A stretch of DNA of 64,000 nucleotides from positions 1-64,000 of the forward strand of contig NZ_JACHFL010000015.1 of the NCBI RefSeq assembly GCF_014201875.1, in the 5' to 3' direction. Each line of letters starts with the position of its first letter. The first letter of the stretch is position 1. Under the pieces are notes generated by a model. The model was not told the origin of the DNA, made no database searches, and worked only from the letters and a program-made list of their open reading frames with translations. Of the stretch, positions 6,953 to 18,517 are shown piece by piece. This stretch comes from Deinococcus humi. Lineage in GTDB: Bacteria > Deinococcota > Deinococci > Deinococcales > Deinococcaceae. The translations under genes were made by a program, and so were the position numbers.

Positions 6953-9367
6953 ATGACCATGGGACCAGCAGACCGGCAGCCACTGCGGGTGGCCCTGCTG
7001 ACGACCGCCCTCCTCGGGCTGGCCCATCTGGTCTGGGTGGCCCTACAGCCGCGCGGCGTGGGCGCGCACTGGTTGCCGCAGACCTTTGCGCTGGGTGTTC
7101 TGTACGCGTCGGCCCTGACCTGCTGGTTTGCGGCGCGCGTTCCACCCGACACCGCCCGGACCTGGCGCTGGATGGCGTGGGCGCTCGGCCTCTATGCTGT
7201 GAGCGATACGCTCTACGTCCTTCTCAGGTGGCTGAACGGGGCCGCGCCCTTTCCCCCGGCGCTGGACACCTTCTACCTGGGCTTCTACGTGCTGTTCATC
7301 CTGGCCTGCCTGGCCCTACCGCGCCAGCCCCTGCGGCGGGCCCAGGCCTGGCGGCTGACCCTGGATGTCGGCATCGTGGCGGGCGCCCTGGGCGTATCGC
7401 TGTGGTACGGAGCACTGGCCTCGGTGCAGGGGACGACGCAGGCAAGCCCGTTCGGCACCCTGGTCAACCTCAGCTACCCGGTCCTCGGGCTGTACGCGCT
7501 GGGGCTGCTGCTGATGGTCATCCGACGCCGTGAGCGCCTGCGACTGGAAGAAAGCCTGATGGCTCTGGGCCTCATGGCCTTCGTCATAGCGAACACGCTG
7601 CATCTGTTCGTTGATGACTACGGCGGCTTCGTGTCCGGTCTGCCGGTAGACCTTCTGTGGACCGCCGGAGCAACGCTGTTCGCAGTGGCGGCCTGGCATT
7701 CCCGGCGTGTTGTGCCGCCGGGCCATCCGGAGGTAGTGGTGGCCCGCGCCGCACCCCAATTCACTCACATCGTGTACACCCTGGCCCCCTATCTGGGCCT
7801 GACTGTCTGTTTTGCCCTGAGCCTGCTGACCCAGGGCGAGGATTCGCTGGCCGCACGCGGCGTCCTGTGGGGTACGGCGGGCGTAACGCTGCTGGTGGCT
7901 GCCCGCCAGATTGCGGCCCTGACCGACAATGCCGCCCTGACCGCACAGCTGGCCGCACTGAACGCCACCCTGGAAAGCCGCGTGGCCACCCGTACCGCTG
8001 AGGTCGAGCGGGGCCGCGCCCAGCTGGAAGTACACGCCCGCGAGCTGGCGTGGCAAGCCCATCACGATTCGTTGACGGGCCTGCCCAACCGCGCCGGTTT
8101 TCTGACCGCGCTGGGCGAAGCAGTGGAGCGCCAGCAACAGCCACCTGCAGGGGAACAGCAGGCCCCACCGCTGGCCGTCCTGTTCCTTGACCTGGACGGC
8201 TTCAAGGGGGTCAACGACACGCTGGGGCATACCGTGGGGGATCAATTGCTGATCAAGGTGGCCGCCCGCCTGCGCGGCGCACAGCTGCCCGGCGAGTTCA
8301 CGGCCCGGCTGGGCGGCGACGAGTTTATGGTGCTGACCTCGCAACCGCCGCAGGCGCGCGCCCAGCAGGTGCTGGAGTTGTTCACCTCACCCTTCGATCT
8401 GGGAGGCCATCCGGTCAGGATCAGTGCTTCGGTGGGGGTTAGCGTGTATCCGGACAGCGGCGCTGACGCCGAGAGCCTGTATATGCACGCCGACGTCGCC
8501 ATGTATGAGGCCAAACGCTCCGGTAAAGGTGCCGCTCGCCTCTTCCTGTCGCAGGTGACCCAGCAGCAGTCCCAGGCCGAGGTCAGTGAGCGGCTGCGCG
8601 GCGCGCTGGCACGTGGCGAGTTCAGCCTGTCCTACCAGCCCATCTGCAACGCGGCGCAGCAGACCGTGGCCCTAGAGGCTCTGCTGCGCTGGAACAGTCC
8701 GGAATTGGGCTTGCTGGTCCCCGGCCAGTTCCTCCCCACGGTCCAGCATCTCGGGCTGGATGATGCGCTGGGCAACTGGGTGCTGAACGAGGCCTGCGCC
8801 CAGCTTGCGCTCTGGCACGCAGCCGGTCGCGGTGGACTTCGGGTGGCCGTGAACATCTCACGCAGCCAGCTGGGGCGTCAGGACCTGCCGGGCCAGGTCA
8901 GCGCAGCGCTCGCCCGGTATGGCCTGAGCGGCCCCGATCTGGAACTTGAGGTCACCGAGCCGCCCACCGATGTCGAGGTTCAGGCCGCAGCCGTCATGCG
9001 CGCCGTGCAGGAACAGGGGGTGCACTGGTCCCTGGGCGGCTTCGGCGTGCAGCGTTCGGCCTTCGCGCCCCTGCTGCAACTGCCGGTGCAATTCATCAAG
9101 CTTGACCGCGGCCTGATCGGCGCCTTGGATGGTCCCCCGAGCGGGCAGGAACAGGCCCGACGCGCCGTGCAGGCCAGCGTCGCCCTGGCCAGAGCGCTCG
9201 GCCTGAGCGTGGTGGCCGAGGGCGTTGAAACCCGCGCGCAGTGGGCAGCGGCGACGGAGCTGGGCTGTGCCCTCACCCAGGGCTTCTGGCTGGGTCAGCC
9301 ACAAAACGCTCTGAAAACCACCAGCAGGCTCGGGGCCGCACTGAAACAGCCGTTCCCTCCCCTGTGA
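6953..9367 (+). CDS. Membrane GGDEF-EAL protein with degenerate EAL domain
   Basis: The 804-aa protein has about eight N-terminal membrane helices (residues 15-320, a possible sensor), a short coiled coil, a GGDEF domain and an EAL domain. The diguanylate cyclase active site is intact (RLGGDEF, G454-F458), so c-di-GMP synthesis is likely. The EAL domain keeps E575-A-L and VAEGVET, but the metal-binding DDFG motif reads GGFG (G695-G698), so phosphodiesterase activity is probably lost. ATG 6953 follows GGGAGG; an upstream GTG at 6914 lacks support. The gene stands alone and is followed by tRNA-Pro. Confidence 0.88.
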   Translation: MTMGPADRQPLRVALLTTALLGLAHLVWVALQPRGVGAHWLPQTFALGVLYASALTCWFAARVPPDTARTWRWMAWALGLYAVSDTLYVLLRWLNGAAPFPPALDTFYLGFYVLFILACLALPRQPLRRAQAWRLTLDVGIVAGALGVSLWYGALASVQGTTQASPFGTLVNLSYPVLGLYALGLLLMVIRRRERLRLEESLMALGLMAFVIANTLHLFVDDYGGFVSGLPVDLLWTAGATLFAVAAWHSRRVVPPGHPEVVVARAAPQFTHIVYTLAPYLGLTVCFALSLLTQGEDSLAARGVLWGTAGVTLLVAARQIAALTDNAALTAQLAALNATLESRVATRTAEVERGRAQLEVHARELAWQAHHDSLTGLPNRAGFLTALGEAVERQQQPPAGEQQAPPLAVLFLDLDGFKGVNDTLGHTVGDQLLIKVAARLRGAQLPGEFTARLGGDEFMVLTSQPPQARAQQVLELFTSPFDLGGHPVRISASVGVSVYPDSGADAESLYMHADVAMYEAKRSGKGAARLFLSQVTQQQSQAEVSERLRGALARGEFSLSYQPICNAAQQTVALEALLRWNSPELGLLVPGQFLPTVQHLGLDDALGNWVLNEACAQLALWHAAGRGGLRVAVNISRSQLGRQDLPGQVSAALARYGLSGPDLELEVTEPPTDVEVQAAAVMRAVQEQGVHWSLGGFGVQRSAFAPLLQLPVQFIKLDRGLIGALDGPPSGQEQARRAVQASVALARALGLSVVAEGVETRAQWAAATELGCALTQGFWLGQPQNALKTTSRLGAALKQPFPPL

Positions 9368-9394
9368 CCCCCGGCAGGGCAGGATCACCTCCCC

Positions 9395-9423
9395 TTGACC
9401 GAATCCTGTTCACCATCTATAGT
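9395..9423 (+). promoter_or_regulatory. Promoter of tRNA-Pro
   Basis: TTGACC (9395-9400), 17-base spacer, TATAGT (9418-9423), about 15 bases before the tRNA 5' end. It is a near-consensus sigma-70 promoter. Confidence 0.8.
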
Positions 9424-9438
9424 CTTGAGGCTGGGAAT

Positions 9439-9518
<80 letters not shown>

Positions 9519-9522
9519 AGGG

Positions 9523-9546
9523 CCTGCTCAATGAGCAGGTCTTTTT
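9523..9546 (+). terminator. Terminator of tRNA-Pro
   Basis: CCTGCTC (9523-9529) and GAGCAGG (9533-9539) form a stem, followed by five T residues (9542-9546), seven bases after the tRNA CCA. Confidence 0.85.
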
Positions 9547-9824
9547 CGTTTTGATGAGCAGGCCAGATCACCAGAAGAAGCCCTCAACAACGCTGACGGC
9601 AACTGGCTTTGGGAGACCATTTCTAGGGTTGCATCTCGTGCCCAGGAGTCCGCTCACGCAGTAGGTTCCTGACCCTCTGGAGGGCACATTCGCGAAGTTC
9701 TTCAAAGACATGGCCGCCTACGTCAATAGAGTGCTGGCGTCGGGATGGACCAGGCAATCCGCCAATGCTTTGGAGCTCAAATCCTGATAGATCGCTAGCC
9801 GGCGGATGGCAGCTTTACCCTTTA
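9547..9824. other. Intergenic stretch after tRNA-Pro, with a possible gene remnant
   Basis: No complete gene is visible. One plus-strand frame is open from 9665 to the TGA at 9785-9787 and reads like a protein tail (for example TFAKFFKDMAAYVNRVLASG). It has no start codon or ribosome site and is cut by a stop at 9662. It may be a fragment of a lost gene next to the tRNA. I could not name a family. Confidence 0.3.
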
Positions 9825-9857
9825 AAACAGCCCTCGCCTTGAAAGCGGGGGCTGTTT
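9825..9857. other. Strong 13-bp hairpin before the beta-helix gene
   Basis: AAACAGCCCTCGC (9825-9837) pairs with GCGGGGGCTGTTT (9845-9857), with one T-G pair in plus-strand RNA and a 7-base loop. The arms end in A- and T-runs, so it could terminate transcription from either side. It lies 20 bases before the next gene start. Confidence 0.55.
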
Positions 9858-9877
9858 CCTGTCCTATAGAGAACCCC

Positions 9878-11452
9878 ATGACCCAGACCTCTCTCCAGCA
9901 CGCCTGCCTGCTGCCATTGCTGCTCATGGCGTGCCAGAGCCCACAGCATCAGCCCAGCGCACCGCGCACCCTGCACGCGCAGAACGTGACCCCCAGTTCG
10001 CCCACCAGACACGTCAACGGCCAATCCCTGACCGCTGGTGGAGCCCTGAATCCAGGCGACACCATGACGGCCAAGCTGCCGCCCGCCCCACCCGTGGCAG
10101 TTGCGCCGGCGCCAGCCCTTGCATCTAATCCTTCCACGGCCGACACGGCAGGCTCCTGGGTTCCGTTCACCACGGAAGGGAAGCGATTCTTCCTGAGCCA
10201 CCCCAGACGCGTGCGTTACGGCCTGGGCGACGTGTGGACTGTCAAAGACGGCCTGAGCGGCACCCTCACCTGTGGCAACGGCACCTTCGGCGATCCAGTC
10301 GTTGGGAAGACGAAAGTCTGCCAGGTATTTGTGCCTAGCGGGGCACAACCCACGCCTGCATCCCCACTGGTCTATGCCTCGCCCCTGACGATCACCCGAG
10401 GCGGCACGTACAGCGGCGCGTGGGAATCGCTGGACGCAAAGACGCCCGCCGTGCTTGTCATGACCGGCGAGCCGGTGGTCATCGAGAACTGTGCCCTGCG
10501 CGGGAAGGGCATCCTAATCAAGGCCCCGTGGGTGGCTGCCCAGCTCACCGTGCGCGGTTGCACGGGTCAGGGGCTGAACCCGGATGACGTGACCCGGACA
10601 CCGGGCCGTTTCGTCCATGCCGAGGGGTTCAAGTCCGTCACCATCGAGCGCAACGCCCTGTCCGACACCAGCGGCATCTACCTGAACGGCTGGACGGGCG
10701 GCAACGTGGCCCCAGTGACCGTGCGCTACAACCGGGCACGAGACATCGAGGGCCGCTACAGCAACGGCAAGGGCGGCTTTCAGGACAAGTTCTACCGGGT
10801 CCAGTTCCTGCAATTGAACGACGTGAAGAACGCGCCCGGTGTGGACATCGGGTGGAACCGCATCGACAACACGGCGCGGAAGTCACACGTCGAGGACACC
10901 ATCAGTCTTTTTGCGTCCAGCGGCGCGGCGGCCTCGCCGATCCGGGTGCACGACAATCTGATCAACGGGGCCTACGGCACGCCGCCATCGGGTCGGTACA
11001 GCGGCGGCGGCATCCTTTTGGGAGACGCTAGCGGAGAGCATCAGGAGGCTGTGGGAAACACGGTCCTGGAGACCAGCAATTACGGCATTGCCGTGGCGGG
11101 CGGCCATCACATGCGCGTCTTGGACAACGTGGTCCTGGGGACCGGCCAGTTGCCCGACGGCACCCTGCTGGACGCCGATCCCGACGCGGGCTTCTACGCC
11201 CGCAACTACAGCAAGAAGGCGAGTGACCCAGCCACTGTCGTCTTTCAGGACAACCTCTCCGGGTGGGGCCGTCCCACGAAGGACAACCCGAACGCCCGCT
11301 GGGATTACAACCTGGACCCTAAACAGGTCACCAGCATCAAGAACCGCAGCGCCCCCAAAGGCCCTGTTACACCGGCCATGCTGGCGCGGGCGGTGGCCGA
11401 CTGGGAGGCACGGGCCAGGGCGGCAGGGCTGAGCGACGTGGATGAACTGTAG
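9878..11452 (+). CDS. Right-handed beta-helix lipoprotein
   Basis: The 524-aa product starts with a lipoprotein signal peptide, LLPLLLMAC, where C19 would be the lipidated cysteine, followed by a long Pro/Ala/Ser-rich linker to about residue 110. The rest is rich in short beta-strand repeats (VTIERNALSDTSGIYLNGW, PIRVHDNLINGAYG, HHMRVLDNVVLGTG), the pattern of parallel beta-helix (pectate-lyase-like) proteins that often bind or cut polysaccharide. No catalytic site could be assigned. It is probably anchored outside the cytoplasmic membrane. The ATG at 9878 lacks a Shine-Dalgarno; TATAGA lies seven bases upstream. It has no operon partner. Confidence 0.72.
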   Translation: MTQTSLQHACLLPLLLMACQSPQHQPSAPRTLHAQNVTPSSPTRHVNGQSLTAGGALNPGDTMTAKLPPAPPVAVAPAPALASNPSTADTAGSWVPFTTEGKRFFLSHPRRVRYGLGDVWTVKDGLSGTLTCGNGTFGDPVVGKTKVCQVFVPSGAQPTPASPLVYASPLTITRGGTYSGAWESLDAKTPAVLVMTGEPVVIENCALRGKGILIKAPWVAAQLTVRGCTGQGLNPDDVTRTPGRFVHAEGFKSVTIERNALSDTSGIYLNGWTGGNVAPVTVRYNRARDIEGRYSNGKGGFQDKFYRVQFLQLNDVKNAPGVDIGWNRIDNTARKSHVEDTISLFASSGAAASPIRVHDNLINGAYGTPPSGRYSGGGILLGDASGEHQEAVGNTVLETSNYGIAVAGGHHMRVLDNVVLGTGQLPDGTLLDADPDAGFYARNYSKKASDPATVVFQDNLSGWGRPTKDNPNARWDYNLDPKQVTSIKNRSAPKGPVTPAMLARAVADWEARARAAGLSDVDEL

Positions 11453-11835
11453 GAGGAGCTGACTTGGGCGACCTTGGGCCCGGCGACAGGTGCCGCTACC
11501 GGGGAAGCAACTTCCTCCAGCTCAACGGGGACAAAAGCCAGCGGACCTGTAGCCACCCACTGGACCCGGAAGGGCGACTCAAACTGGCCTTAGAGTCAGA
11601 AGTGACTGCCAGCCTAGGAGTTAGCGCGCGGTGGCCGGTAGACAACACCAAGATAGGCCGTCGGCAGTCAACACTGGAGGCGCAGGATTGAACCGGGTCC
11701 AGTTCCTGCCTGGTGACAGTCGCCTTGTCCGGCTCAGGGACAGCGCTACAGTGGACAGCAAGCCCCATACCCTGTGACGCCCCGCGCTGCCGGGCCACGC
11801 TCACGCCGACTCTTCTGTCCCGGAGGTTCTTCCCG
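11453..11835 (+). other. Intergenic region upstream of acs, with a candidate promoter
   Basis: No supported gene; the short ORFs here lack start signals and family resemblance. A possible promoter is TTGTCC (11725-11730), 16 bases, TACAGT (11747-11752), leaving a leader of about 80 bases before acs. Confidence 0.4.
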
Positions 11836-13788
<1,953 letters not shown>

Positions 13789-13799
13789 GCCACCAGAAG

Positions 13800-14345
13800 G
13801 TGACCTCCTCCTTTCTGCTGGCCGTGCTGCCGCCACCCCAATTGGCCGCGCGCATCGGGCGCTTCCGGGTAGCCCACCACCTCAAGGATGCCGCTGCCGT
13901 GCCGCATATCACCGTCAAGGCCCGTAGCGGCCTGTCGCCGGACCTGGAGTGGCAGGCGCGTCTGCAGGAGGTGGTGGCCCGGCACGCTCCTGTACCCATG
14001 TCCATCGGCGGTCCCCGGCTGTTCAGCAACGGCACGGCACTGTATCTGGAGGCCAGCAGCCCGGCGGCGGTGCGGCTTCACCTGGCCCTGCTGGAGGCGC
14101 TGCAAGTGCGCGAGTCTGGGACCCGCTTCTTTGGCTACGAAGGGCCAGGGCTGAACTTGCACCTCTCGCTGGCCCTGAAACGGCGCGGCGTGGACCTGCC
14201 CGAAGTGCTGACGGCCGCGCAGACTGAATTTGCCGATCTGGAACGGGAACCGCTGAGATTTACTGGTCAGACCATCACCCTGATGCGCAAGCCGGGGCCG
14301 GGCGGCTTCTACGCGCCGTTGCAGGAGTGGCCGCTGCTCGCATGA
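13800..14345 (+). CDS. 2'-5' RNA ligase/2H phosphoesterase family protein
   Basis: The 181-aa protein has both histidine motifs of the 2H superfamily: PHITVK (HxT, about residue 36) and LHLSLAL (HxS, about residue 121). The family includes LigT-like 2'-5' RNA ligases and cyclic phosphodiesterases, which act on 2',3'-cyclic phosphate RNA ends. The exact substrate is unknown. The start is taken as GTG 13800, 11 bases after acs, which suggests co-transcription. The sequence between the motifs is shorter than the E. coli protein but normal for the superfamily. Confidence 0.75.
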   Translation: MTSSFLLAVLPPPQLAARIGRFRVAHHLKDAAAVPHITVKARSGLSPDLEWQARLQEVVARHAPVPMSIGGPRLFSNGTALYLEASSPAAVRLHLALLEALQVRESGTRFFGYEGPGLNLHLSLALKRRGVDLPEVLTAAQTEFADLEREPLRFTGQTITLMRKPGPGGFYAPLQEWPLLA

Positions 14346-14391
14346 ACGCGTGGGGACTTCCGGCAGCACCCGCTAGGCCAGAATAGTCAGC

Positions 14392-14778
14392 ATGTACGAG
14401 ACGGAAGTGGTGGGCCTGAGCGTCCGGCCCCGGCGAAAAGGGTGGCCGACGCTGGATCTGGGGCCGTTCTTCATGTTCTTTGGCGTCTCTGGCACGGACC
14501 ACGGGCGCGAGGCGCGCATGGAAAAACGGTTCGAGCAGGAGTACTTCTCCAACGCGGTAACGCTGCATCTGGCCTCTGCGCTGGAGCCAGGGATCTATAC
14601 CCTGCATGGTCTGCCCGACGAGGCCAACAGACGCGGCTGGACGGTGGGACCGGGGGGCGGCAACCCCACTGGTCACCTGAGCGCCGACGGCCTGGAGGTC
14701 TTGCGGGAGTGGATGCGCCGCAAGCCCGCACAGAGAGACCGCCGCGTGCGGCCCGAGGCCCCCTCCCACTCCACCTGA
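14392..14778 (+). CDS. Hypothetical protein
   Basis: I do not recognise this 128-aa protein. It begins [20 protein letters not shown] and includes [16 protein letters not shown] and a Gly/Pro-rich GGGNPTGHL segment; the last 20 residues are basic and probably disordered. There is no signal peptide or clear membrane helix. The frame has normal third-position GC and no better frame overlaps it. It sits between the 2H phosphoesterase and the SDR gene, 46 bases after the former. Confidence 0.55.
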   Translation: MYETEVVGLSVRPRRKGWPTLDLGPFFMFFGVSGTDHGREARMEKRFEQEYFSNAVTLHLASALEPGIYTLHGLPDEANRRGWTVGPGGGNPTGHLSADGLEVLREWMRRKPAQRDRRVRPEAPSHST

Positions 14779-14836
14779 AGCGCAGTCCGTACGGCCCCGT
14801 ACCGACAGCCCGCGCAGGGTGACGTCTACTGCGACC

Positions 14837-15469
14837 ATGAACACCCTGATTCTGGGAGCCACAGGCGGAATCGGCGCGGCAACGGCCCGCGCACTGGCCG
14901 GTGGGGGCGCCAAGCTCACCCTCAGCGGGCGCGACGAGGCCAGGCTGTTGGCCCTGGCCAGCGAACTGGGCGCCGCCTCGCGGGTGGCCGACGTGGGCTA
15001 CGAGAGCCATATCAAGGCGCTGTTTGACGGCCTGGATGGGCTGGACACGCTGATCTACGCGGCGGGGGCGGCCATGCCCGAACCGCTCAAGGCTGCGGAC
15101 CCCGCTAAGGTCCGTGCGGTGTGGAACGCCAACTATTTCGGGGCGCTGTGGGTTTTGAAACACGGGCTGGAACGCCTGAACACGGGCGGACGGGTGTACC
15201 TGCTGGGTGCCCGTCCGGAACTGGTTACCGCTCGCGGCTTCTCACAGTACGCTGCGAGCAAGGCCGCCCTAGCCCGCGCCGCCGAGATTGCCCGGCTGGA
15301 AGCGCGCGGCGTCACGGTAACACTGGTGCTCCCGCCCGCTGTGGATACAGCCCTGTGGGCGCAGGTGGGCAAGGCCCCCAGAGGGGCGATCACGCCGGAA
15401 GAAGTGGCGCGGGCCATTGCCGCAGACCGGGCGGGGCCAGGCGGGACAGAACTCCGCGTCTCTGCCTGA
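14837..15469 (+). CDS. Short-chain dehydrogenase/reductase
   Basis: The 210-aa protein has the Rossmann nucleotide-binding motif [11 protein letters not shown] near residue 8 and the catalytic YAASK motif (Tyr and Lys) in the second half. It is shorter than the usual 250 aa, because the C-terminal substrate-binding region is reduced. Substrate unknown. I chose ATG 14837, which puts the Gly motif at the usual distance; GTG 14819 would add six residues. Confidence 0.82.
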   Translation: MNTLILGATGGIGAATARALAGGGAKLTLSGRDEARLLALASELGAASRVADVGYESHIKALFDGLDGLDTLIYAAGAAMPEPLKAADPAKVRAVWNANYFGALWVLKHGLERLNTGGRVYLLGARPELVTARGFSQYAASKAALARAAEIARLEARGVTVTLVLPPAVDTALWAQVGKAPRGAITPEEVARAIAADRAGPGGTELRVSA

Positions 15470-15540
15470 TTCCCGCTTGCAATCTGGCGGAAAGCAATCT
15501 CCGGCAGCCTCTGGGAGGCCGGCTGTCCTAGACTCGGCGC

Positions 15541-15867
15541 ATGGGCATCACACAGAACAGTGAACGGATTCGCGTAGGCTTGGAGGGCGAGATGCCCGAC
15601 GGCTTCCAGACCGCCGTGGAGATGGACGGGGTCGGCGTGCTGGTGGTGAGGTACGAGGGGCAGTTCTACGCCCTGCGCAACAACTGCACCCACCAGGATT
15701 ACCCGCTGCTGGGCGGCGAGGTGAGCATGGGCCGGATCACCTGCCAGAAGCACGGCGCAAAATTTGAACTGACGACCGGCAAGCCCAAATCCCTGCCCGC
15801 CGTGAAACCGGTCCGGCTGTTTAGGACCGAGATCGAGGACGGCGTGGTGTACGTCTCAGCGCTGTAG
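15541..15867 (+). CDS. Rieske [2Fe-2S] domain protein
   Basis: The 108-aa soluble protein is a single Rieske domain: the cluster ligands are in CTHQDYPL and CQKHGAKF (C-x-H and C-x2-H). It resembles the small ferredoxin component of dioxygenases or nitrite reductase (NirD type), but no oxygenase gene is nearby, so its redox partner is unknown. The gene has TAGACT six bases before the ATG, consistent with leaderless transcription, and is followed by a strong terminator. Confidence 0.87.
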   Translation: MGITQNSERIRVGLEGEMPDGFQTAVEMDGVGVLVVRYEGQFYALRNNCTHQDYPLLGGEVSMGRITCQKHGAKFELTTGKPKSLPAVKPVRLFRTEIEDGVVYVSAL

Positions 15868-15881
15868 GAGACAACAAGGTA

Positions 15882-15917
15882 GGAGGCCGCGCCGAACTAA
15901 TCCCCGGTGCGGCCTCC
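15882..15917. terminator. Terminator between convergent Rieske and disordered-protein genes
   Basis: GGAGGCCGCGCC (15882-15893) pairs with GGTGCGGCCTCC (15906-15917), 12 bp with one G-T pair. The T-tract is poor on both sides, so efficiency is uncertain. It lies 15 bases after the Rieske stop. Confidence 0.6.
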
Positions 15918-15931
15918 ACCCTTATTGCAGC

Positions 15932-16483
15932 CTAGCGGCGGTTGCGGTCCCTGTCGCCCAGGTTCGTGCCGCCGATCTCGCTCTGGAGTTCAGTGGGCTC
16001 ACCGGGGGGCAGATCGCCGGGCTGCTCGCGCACATGCGGCACCACCTCCTCGCTGGGAGGAGTGTACCTGGGGTTCTGATCGGGATCGACCAGAGGATAG
16101 GGATCCAGGGCCGCCGCCGGGTTGACGCCTAAACCTGCCGTGGGCACCACCTCGTCCAGCGCCTCACCGCCCAAGCCTGCGACAGTCTCCGCCCCGGCAA
16201 ATTCGGGAGATTCGGGGGTATGTTCCATCGCCTTCACGTCGCGCGTCGCCAGATGATCGTACTTGCCGGTGATGTCATGGCCACTCTCCGAAGCCTGCGG
16301 AGGGGCGCCCTGCAAATGGTCACTGCTCCCCACGCGGTCATCGCCCGGCGTGGTGGTGTAGACCACCGCGTGGTTGTCCTTGGGATCAGGGGTGTCGAAG
16401 CCCGTGACCGCGCCGCTGCGCCCGTCGGTTTCCGGGCCGATCACATTGGGGTTGGGAACGTCGGTCTTGCGCTCATCACTCAT
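15932..16483 (-). CDS. Predicted disordered hypothetical protein
   Basis: From ATG 16483 (MSDERKTDVPNPNVIGPE) the product is 183 aa and rich in D, E, P, G, T and S, with no cysteine and almost no hydrophobic runs. Such composition predicts an intrinsically disordered soluble protein. In Deinococcus proteins of this kind can be stress-related, but I see no specific motif. An upstream in-frame start at 16564 adds a basic segment unlike the rest, so I rejected it. Function unknown. Confidence 0.6.
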   Translation of the reverse strand: MSDERKTDVPNPNVIGPETDGRSGAVTGFDTPDPKDNHAVVYTTTPGDDRVGSSDHLQGAPPQASESGHDITGKYDHLATRDVKAMEHTPESPEFAGAETVAGLGGEALDEVVPTAGLGVNPAAALDPYPLVDPDQNPRYTPPSEEVVPHVREQPGDLPPGEPTELQSEIGGTNLGDRDRNRR

Positions 16484-16593
16484 GCCCCAGTCTGTCCCAG
16501 GACCCCCTAAGGCGGATACGCGCCGCCTTCCCGGTTTCTTGAGGCTCCATGAACATTCGCCCAACCCAGTCAGCCCGGTCAGATTCGGCAGCC

Positions 16594-17250
16594 TCAGCTC
16601 AGCAGCAGCAACACTTCCCCGTGGCCCTCTTCCTGCGCCAGATCGGCGGCGCTGCGTCCATCCCCGGTGAGGCTCTCAGGGCGCGCCCCGTGCCCGAGCA
16701 GCAGCGCAACGAGTTGCGCGTTGCCGTTCTGCGCCGCGCCCATCAGCGGCGTGAAGCCGTCCTGCTGTGCCGCGTTCACGTCGGCCCCCGCCTCCACCAG
16801 CGTCCGGGCCAGCTCGGTGTGGTTGCCGGCCACCGCCGAATGCAGCGGTCCCACCCGCATGGCGTTCTGGCTGACCGCGTTCACGTCCGACCCGCGCGCA
16901 AGGAGCAACGCCGCCACCTCCGCCTGCCCGAAAAAGGCCGCGAGGCCCAGCGGCGAGAAGCCGTCGGGACTGACCGCGTTCAGCAGCGCGGCGTCCGCGT
17001 CAAGCAGCGCCCCCACGCGTCCCGCCTCGCCGACAGCTGCCGCCTCGAAGACGTTCAGCGACGCACCCTCCTCCACCAGCACGCGAGCCATCTGAGGGTG
17101 ATGGTAATAGGCGGCGAACAGGACCGGAGACACGCCCATGGGGCTGACGGCCTCCAGCAGGGCGCGGTCCTGCTGAATCAGTTCACGCACCGCCTGCCCA
17201 TCGTTGGCGCGGATGGCCAGGAACAGTTCCTTTTCGGAGGCGGTGGTCAT
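16594..17250 (-). CDS. Ankyrin repeat protein
   Basis: The 218-aa protein consists almost wholly of ankyrin repeats: [59 protein letters not shown] and [20 protein letters not shown], each with the TPLxxAA-type turn. They form a binding solenoid without catalytic activity. The ATG (17250) is one base after the thiolase stop, so the two genes are very likely co-transcribed and coupled, though no functional link is known. The frame is open further upstream inside the thiolase gene, which I treat as shadow. Confidence 0.85.
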   Translation of the reverse strand: MTTASEKELFLAIRANDGQAVRELIQQDRALLEAVSPMGVSPVLFAAYYHHPQMARVLVEEGASLNVFEAAAVGEAGRVGALLDADAALLNAVSPDGFSPLGLAAFFGQAEVAALLLARGSDVNAVSQNAMRVGPLHSAVAGNHTELARTLVEAGADVNAAQQDGFTPLMGAAQNGNAQLVALLLGHGARPESLTGDGRSAADLAQEEGHGEVLLLLS

Positions 17251-17251
17251 G

Positions 17252-18436
17252 TTAATTCCTGGCCCGGACCACCACGGCGATGCCCATGCCGCCGCCGATG
17301 CACAGGCTGGCGACGCCGGTTTCCTTGCCGGTGCGCCGCAACGCGTGGACCAGCGTGACCAGCACCCGCGCCCCACTCGCGCCGATGGGGTGGCCCAGCG
17401 CGATGGCACCGCCCGTGATGTTCACCTTCTCCGGATCCGCGCCCAGATCGCGCACCACAGCCAGCGACTGCGCGGCGAAGGCCTCGTTCAGCTCCAGCAG
17501 GTCCACGTCGTCCAGCCCCAGCCCGGCCCGCTCCAGTGCGATAGGAACGGCCTTCGCCGGGCCAATGCCCATCACTTTCGGATCGACGCCGATGGCCGCG
17601 TAGCTGCTGATCTCGGCCAGCACACTCAGGCCGTTGGCCTGCGCGTAGTCCTCGGTGGTCACGGCCAGCATCGCCGCGCCGTCGTTCAGGCCGCTGGCAT
17701 TGCCCGCCGTCACGCTGCCGTCCTTCTTGAAGGCGGGGCGCAACTTCGCCAGCGCCTCCGCGGAGGTGGCCCGCGGGTACTCGTCCGTATCGAAAGTGGT
17801 GGGGCCTTTCTTGCCAGGCACTTCCACCGCCACCAGCTCGTCGGCAAAATGCCCGCCCGCCAGCGCGGTGGCCGCCCGGTTCTGGCTTTCCAGCGCGAAG
17901 GCGTCCTGCTCCTCACGGGTAAGGCCCCACTGCGCGGCGATGTTTTCCGCCGTGATGCCCATGTGATAGTCGTTGAACACGTCGGTCAGGCCTTCACTCA
18001 GGATGCTGTCCAGCGCCTGCGCGTGGCCCAGCCGGTAACCCTCGCGGGCGCGGGGCAGCAGGTACGGGGCGCGGCTCATGGACTCGGTGCCGCCCGCCAG
18101 ATACAGTTTGCCGTCGCCGGACTTGAGGCCCTGTGCGGCGCTGATGACGGCCTGCAGGCCGCTGCCGCACACGCGGTTGACCGTCAATCCCGGTACATGG
18201 TCCGCCAGCCCAGCGCCCAGGGCCACCTGCCGCGCCACGTTCATGCCCACACCCGCCTGCAACACGTTGCCCACGATCACGTCGGCGATGTCGTCGCCGG
18301 GCAATCCAGCGGCGGCCGCCCGCGCCGCCGCCACGCCCAGCTCGGCGGCGGACACGTCCTTCAGCCCGCCCAGAAAGCTGCCAATCGGCGTGCGCCGGGC
18401 CGCCACGATCACGATCTTCGTTCCGTTGTGAGTCAT
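17252..18436 (-). CDS. Acetyl-CoA C-acetyltransferase (thiolase)
   Basis: The 394-aa protein is a full-length type II thiolase. It has the nucleophile motif [11 protein letters not shown] (C90), the [10 protein letters not shown] histidine motif and the C-terminal CIGGGMGI with the second cysteine. It condenses two acetyl-CoA to acetoacetyl-CoA or runs the reverse reaction in ketone or fatty-acid breakdown; the direction cannot be read from sequence. TAGACT lies six bases upstream of the ATG, suggesting a leaderless mRNA. It heads a two-gene unit with the ankyrin protein. Confidence 0.92.
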   Translation of the reverse strand: MTHNGTKIVIVAARRTPIGSFLGGLKDVSAAELGVAAARAAAAGLPGDDIADVIVGNVLQAGVGMNVARQVALGAGLADHVPGLTVNRVCGSGLQAVISAAQGLKSGDGKLYLAGGTESMSRAPYLLPRAREGYRLGHAQALDSILSEGLTDVFNDYHMGITAENIAAQWGLTREEQDAFALESQNRAATALAGGHFADELVAVEVPGKKGPTTFDTDEYPRATSAEALAKLRPAFKKDGSVTAGNASGLNDGAAMLAVTTEDYAQANGLSVLAEISSYAAIGVDPKVMGIGPAKAVPIALERAGLGLDDVDLLELNEAFAAQSLAVVRDLGADPEKVNITGGAIALGHPIGASGARVLVTLVHALRRTGKETGVASLCIGGGMGIAVVVRARN

Positions 18437-18517
18437 GGCCTGAGTCTAGCGGGACAGGCCACAGAAGGGGTTGGACCGCCCTTGAGGCTCCGGTCCAGTT
18501 GCCCCCAGCATCCGCGC

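Noticed and set aside
11464..11691. 75-codon frame after the beta-helix gene
   Set aside because: It has no ribosome site, no promoter and no family resemblance.
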